Positions 7,221-10,095 of a stretch of 10,095 bases of DNA are shown here, in pieces. The position numbers were made by a program, and so were the translations under genes. How positions within the stretch are numbered: position 1 is the first letter of the stretch; each line of letters starts with the position of its first letter. The stretch comes from Paludibacter sp. (lineage in GTDB: Bacteria; Bacteroidota; Bacteroidia; Bacteroidales; Paludibacteraceae), in NCBI GenBank assembly GCA_024709185.1, contig JANJXE010000156.1, positions 1 through 10,095 of the forward strand, read 5' to 3'. Under the pieces are notes generated by a model. It had not been told where the DNA came from. It did not search any database and saw nothing but the letters and a program-made list of their open reading frames with translations.

Positions 7221-8210
7221 TCAACTCAAATCGAGTTTGAACTCTTTCTTAGTTACAGTTAATTTTACTTTTGTGCCCAACACTAATGGGAAATTGGGAT
7301 GTTCGTGTCCGGCAGGAAAGCCTAAACATACCGGATAGTGGTATCCTTCTACAGCATCAAGAATAATCTGAAGAATCGATTTTCCCATGGATTCATCTTC
7401 CGGGCAATCGGTAAAATGTCCCACAACAAGTCCCGAAAGTTGTTCCAATACCCCGCTGATTCGCAGGTTCTGCATCATCCGGTCGATGTGGTAAGCATGT
7501 TCGGCAATATCTTCAATAAATAATATGCTTCCCTTGTAGTCGGGTTCATAGTGAGTACCCCGCAGGCCCATCAGTACCGAAAGATTTCCTCCCACAAGAA
7601 TGCCCTCAGCAGTTCCGGGTCGGTTATAGTGAGAAATATCTAATTGGGCGTCCTTTCCGGGTCCCGGATGTTTGTTGTTTGACTCCGACAAAAGTTGTTC
7701 ATCGGTTTGCCCCGCAAGTTTCGCCTTCGACAAAGACCATTGATAAACCGGCATTCGATTATTCAAAAGGATATCTCTGAGAAATGTCACAGACCTGTCA
7801 TCACCGGGAAGTTCAGAAAGGTAGCGGGCCATATGGCCATGTACCGTAGGAAATCCCTGTCGGTTGAGTGCGGCATGAAGGATAGTGGTATCGCTGAATC
7901 CCAACACCCATTTCGGATGAGTAGCGAATCCTTCAAAATTTAATTTATCGATGATGCGAACCAGACCGTATCCACCGCGGCTACACAAAATGAGGTCTAT
8001 TGACGGGTCATCAAGAGCTTGCTGCAAATCCGACAACCTTTGCTCATCGGAACCGGCAAAACGCCCCTCCGAAGCGCGGGCATACCTGCCTTCGGTAACA
8101 ACATATCCCCACGAACGTAGCACTTCAGCAGAACCTTCAATGTGTTCCGGAGAAGTGACTCCGGAAGGGGAAATAATACGCGCTACAGGGCTATTATCTT
8201 TAGTTGCCAT
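7221..8210 (-). CDS. ldcA: LdcA-like murein L,D-carboxypeptidase (peptidase family S66)
   Basis: S66 peptidases of this type remove the terminal D-alanine from murein tetrapeptides during peptidoglycan recycling; the related MccF proteins cleave microcin C-like compounds. With the ATG at 8210 the protein has 329 residues (E. coli LdcA has about 304). Family landmarks in order are the RIISPSG strand at the N terminus, SRGGYG (residues 77-82), and the nucleophile elbow GFSDTT (104-109) with expected catalytic S106. LFIEDIAEHAYHIDRM (231-246) carries the expected glutamate E233, and GFPAGHEHP (297-305) the expected histidine H302. The Ser-Glu-His set is therefore complete. A GTG at 8231 would add MFFLNRN through a T8 run; the ATG is preferred because homology begins just after it. 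No signal peptide is seen, fitting a cytoplasmic enzyme. It follows the ABC permease by 22 bases and is probably co-transcribed with it. Confidence 0.9.
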   Translation of the reverse strand: MATKDNSPVARIISPSGVTSPEHIEGSAEVLRSWGYVVTEGRYARASEGRFAGSDEQRLSDLQQALDDPSIDLILCSRGGYGLVRIIDKLNFEGFATHPKWVLGFSDTTILHAALNRQGFPTVHGHMARYLSELPGDDRSVTFLRDILLNNRMPVYQWSLSKAKLAGQTDEQLLSESNNKHPGPGKDAQLDISHYNRPGTAEGILVGGNLSVLMGLRGTHYEPDYKGSILFIEDIAEHAYHIDRMMQNLRISGVLEQLSGLVVGHFTDCPEDESMGKSILQIILDAVEGYHYPVCLGFPAGHEHPNFPLVLGTKVKLTVTKKEFKLDLS

Positions 8211-8232
8211 GTTCCGATTTAAAAAAAACACT

Positions 8233-9561
8233 TCAACCTTTTTCCTTGTAAAATATCCATTTGCTCATTTCCTTCCAGGTAACTTTTTTACCGTACATCA
8301 GGATTCCGGTTCGATAAATTTTTCCAGCCACCCAGGTACTACCGATGAACGATAAGATCAGGATGGAAATAGACAGTGCAATTTGCCAGAAATCAACACC
8401 AAAGGGAAGGCGGACCATCATTACAATCGGCGAAGTAAATGGAATCATCGAACACCAGAAGGCCAGGGGTCCATCGGGATTTTCAGCGCTGTAGATGGCG
8501 GCGTAAATGGCAAAAATGATGGGTAAGGTAAGCGGCAGTGAAAACTGCTGGGTATCGGTTTCGTTATCCACAGCCGAACCAACAGCTGCAAAAAGCGATG
8601 CATAAAGCAGGTAACCTCCCAAAAAGTAAATCACGAACAAAATACCTGTTTGTACAAAATCGAATCCTGCAAGTGCAGTAAGCAGTTCTGCAGCGACATT
8701 CCCTTCGCTATCTACAGGAATGGGTGTTGCACTCATCTCTATGCCCTGTACTTTCTGATATGCTTCCATATCCACCTCCGTTCCAAAAACCGATGTCAAT
8801 GAGGTCACAATTATCAAGGTCAGTATCACCCACAATCCAAACTGGGTAAGACCAACCATGGCTATACCTACGATTTTTCCCATCATCAGCTCAAAAGGCT
8901 TTACTGAGGAGATAATCACTTCAACAATACGACTTGTTTTTTCCTGAACAACTCCCGACATCACCTGTGCTCCGTACACTACGATAAACATATATATCAG
9001 AAAAGCAGATATCATCCCTATGATAATGGCCAGCTCAGCCGATCCCATCTTTTCCTCGCCGTCTTTCCCCCATCGCACCGTTTTCACATCCACATCGGAC
9101 TGGATTTGCTCAGCAAGTTGTTTAAAATCAGGGATATTAATGGCTGCGATTTTATACTCTTCCACTTTGGCATTCAACAGGCCGGCAATGTGCGATTTCA
9201 GATCAATGCCCACCTGTTGTTGCGAATACAGCGTTGCCGCAGAAGGATTAGTGGTGAGGTCGGCCGTAATCAGTAACACTGCTGCAAATGCTTTTTCATC
9301 TTCCTGTTTCAGGTCATCGAGCGGGCGATCGACCAGCTCAAACTGGTATTTGTCGTCGCTGACAAACACATCGCTGTACAATCCGGTCTGATCGACAACT
9401 ACAATCTTATTGACCGTATCATCTTCAATTTGTGCCAGCAATAGCGGCACCATTATCATTCCTGCAATTAGCAGGGGCGTAAGAAATGTAAGCAGGATAA
9501 ACGAGGGTTTCATTACCCTGGTGGTATATTCACGCTTAATAATCAATGAAATTTTGCTCAT
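8233..9561 (-). CDS. ABC-2 type exporter permease (NatB/ABC2_membrane_3-like)
   Basis: This 442-residue inner-membrane subunit pairs with the ATPase encoded just upstream. The topology is typical of the family. One membrane segment (about 20-43) follows the short cytoplasmic MSKISLIIKREY start. A large extracytoplasmic domain spans about 45-172. A C-terminal bundle of about five to six segments then lies near 176-198, 228-256, 303-326, 342-358, 366-385 and 391-414. The conserved cytoplasmic stretch QEKTSRIVEVIISSVKPFE (206-224) is the hallmark of NatB-like ABC-2 permeases and likely contacts the ATPase. Its ATG overlaps the ATPase stop by four bases (ATGA, 9558-9561), pointing to translational coupling. 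Family relatives export sodium, drugs or other small molecules, but the sequence does not give the substrate. Length is normal and no break is seen. Confidence 0.9.
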   Translation of the reverse strand: MSKISLIIKREYTTRVMKPSFILLTFLTPLLIAGMIMVPLLLAQIEDDTVNKIVVVDQTGLYSDVFVSDDKYQFELVDRPLDDLKQEDEKAFAAVLLITADLTTNPSAATLYSQQQVGIDLKSHIAGLLNAKVEEYKIAAINIPDFKQLAEQIQSDVDVKTVRWGKDGEEKMGSAELAIIIGMISAFLIYMFIVVYGAQVMSGVVQEKTSRIVEVIISSVKPFELMMGKIVGIAMVGLTQFGLWVILTLIIVTSLTSVFGTEVDMEAYQKVQGIEMSATPIPVDSEGNVAAELLTALAGFDFVQTGILFVIYFLGGYLLYASLFAAVGSAVDNETDTQQFSLPLTLPIIFAIYAAIYSAENPDGPLAFWCSMIPFTSPIVMMVRLPFGVDFWQIALSISILILSFIGSTWVAGKIYRTGILMYGKKVTWKEMSKWIFYKEKG

Positions 9562-10095
9562 AACTGCTTCTTTGTGGAGGTTACTACATCAATAAAAATA
9601 TCGTTCATGGTGGGAAGAAGTTCTTCGAAAGCAACAACTTCCGACTGAGAGGCAATTTGCATCAACAGCTGATTATTATCCTGCCCGGCAACAGCTTTCA
9701 GCACATATTCCACCGAACGGCTTTTGGCTTTCGTTTCCAACACCTCAACGCCCTGTAATTTAACCTCCGTTCGTGTAATTGCGCGATAGGTACCCGTAGC
9801 ATGGGCTGCACGAATATCTTCCACATTTCCCTGAAGTACAATTTTTGAGTGATCAATCAGCGAGATAGTATCGCAAAGTTCTTCCACTGATGCCATATTG
9901 TGGGTAGAAAAAATGATTGTAGCCCCGTTTTCTTTCAGACTCAGAATTTCACGCTTGAGCAGATCGGTATTTACCGGATCAAAACCACTGAAGGGCTCAT
10001 CGAAAATCAACAGGTCGGGTTTATGGAGAATAGTCGTCACAAACTGCACTTTTTGCGCCATCCCTTTCGAGAGCTCTTCCACCTTTTTATTCCAC
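9558..10095 (-). CDS. ABC transporter ATP-binding protein, C-terminal part (cut by the window edge)
   Basis: This is the nucleotide-binding subunit of the exporter formed with the following permease gene. Only the last 178 codons are inside the window. The frame stays open to the right edge (W-N-K-K-V-E-E-L-S-K-G-M), so the GTG at 10082 is an internal valine codon and not the start. Visible motifs are the ABC signature LSKGM (about 10059-10073), Walker B LLIFDEP (about 9993-10013), the D-loop SGFDP, and the switch histidine in FSTHNM (codon 9900-9902). Walker A and the Q-loop must lie beyond the window. After the ATPase core, roughly the last 95 residues form the extra C-terminal domain (DUF4162-like) seen in NatA-type exporter ATPases. 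The stop overlaps the permease start by four bases. Confidence 0.93.
   Translation of the reverse strand, partial: WNKKVEELSKGMAQKVQFVTTILHKPDLLIFDEPFSGFDPVNTDLLKREILSLKENGATIIFSTHNMASVEELCDTISLIDHSKIVLQGNVEDIRAAHATGTYRAITRTEVKLQGVEVLETKAKSRSVEYVLKAVAGQDNNQLLMQIASQSEVVAFEELLPTMNDIFIDVVTSTKKQL

Noticed and set aside
7223..7237. AACTC-AAATC-GAGTT hairpin at the 3' end of the S66 gene as a terminator
   Set aside because: It is a five-pair stem inside the coding sequence with no T tract after it.
7259..7275. Plus-strand TACTTTTG as a promoter -7 element
   Set aside because: It lies inside the 3' end of the converging S66 gene, lacks a properly spaced TTG upstream (gap about 26 bases), and has no plus-strand gene after it.
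7951..8355. Plus-strand open frame of 134 codons over the start of the S66 gene and the end of the permease
   Set aside because: It overlaps two real minus-strand genes and has a composition typical of an antisense shadow.

Overview
The window looks like a chromosomal segment of a member of the Bacteroidota, most likely a marine or gut Bacteroidales/Marinilabiliales-type organism. The grounds are A-rich leaders with no strong Shine-Dalgarno sequences, a TAnnTTTG-type -7 promoter element, two Tat-exported Gfo/Idh/MocA proteins beside DUF1080 proteins, and the sequence style of RecO and the ABC-2 exporter. No rRNA, tRNA, CRISPR array, insertion sequence or phage gene is visible.

Positions 1-323 are an AT-rich control region. 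Its left edge may hold the first 17 codons of a divergent minus-strand gene. A -7 promoter element faces left. A striking inverted repeat (178-253) lies between that element and the first plus-strand gene.

Positions 324-6333 form a tight plus-strand operon (gaps of 10 and 24 bases). It encodes two different Tat-exported Gfo/Idh/MocA dehydrogenases, then a 1125-residue Sec-exported protein that joins a long HEAT-like helical repeat region to two divergent DUF1080 (3-keto-disaccharide hydrolase, PF06439) domains. The best reading is an extracytoplasmic oxidative glycoside-cleavage module: a dehydrogenase makes a 3-keto sugar, a DUF1080 domain breaks the glycosidic bond, and a second dehydrogenase acts on the same or another sugar or reverses the oxidation. 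The substrate cannot be read from the window, and no classical glycoside hydrolase, SusC/SusD pair or regulator is present.

Positions 6394-7116 encode the recombination mediator RecO, co-directional with the operon but a housekeeping gene. It converges on a minus-strand cluster running leftward from the right edge: an ABC-2 type exporter ATPase (cut by the window end), its permease (4-base stop/start overlap) and an LdcA-like S66 murein L,D-carboxypeptidase 22 bases further on. That cluster is probably one transcript. It combines an envelope exporter of unknown substrate with a peptidoglycan-recycling peptidase.
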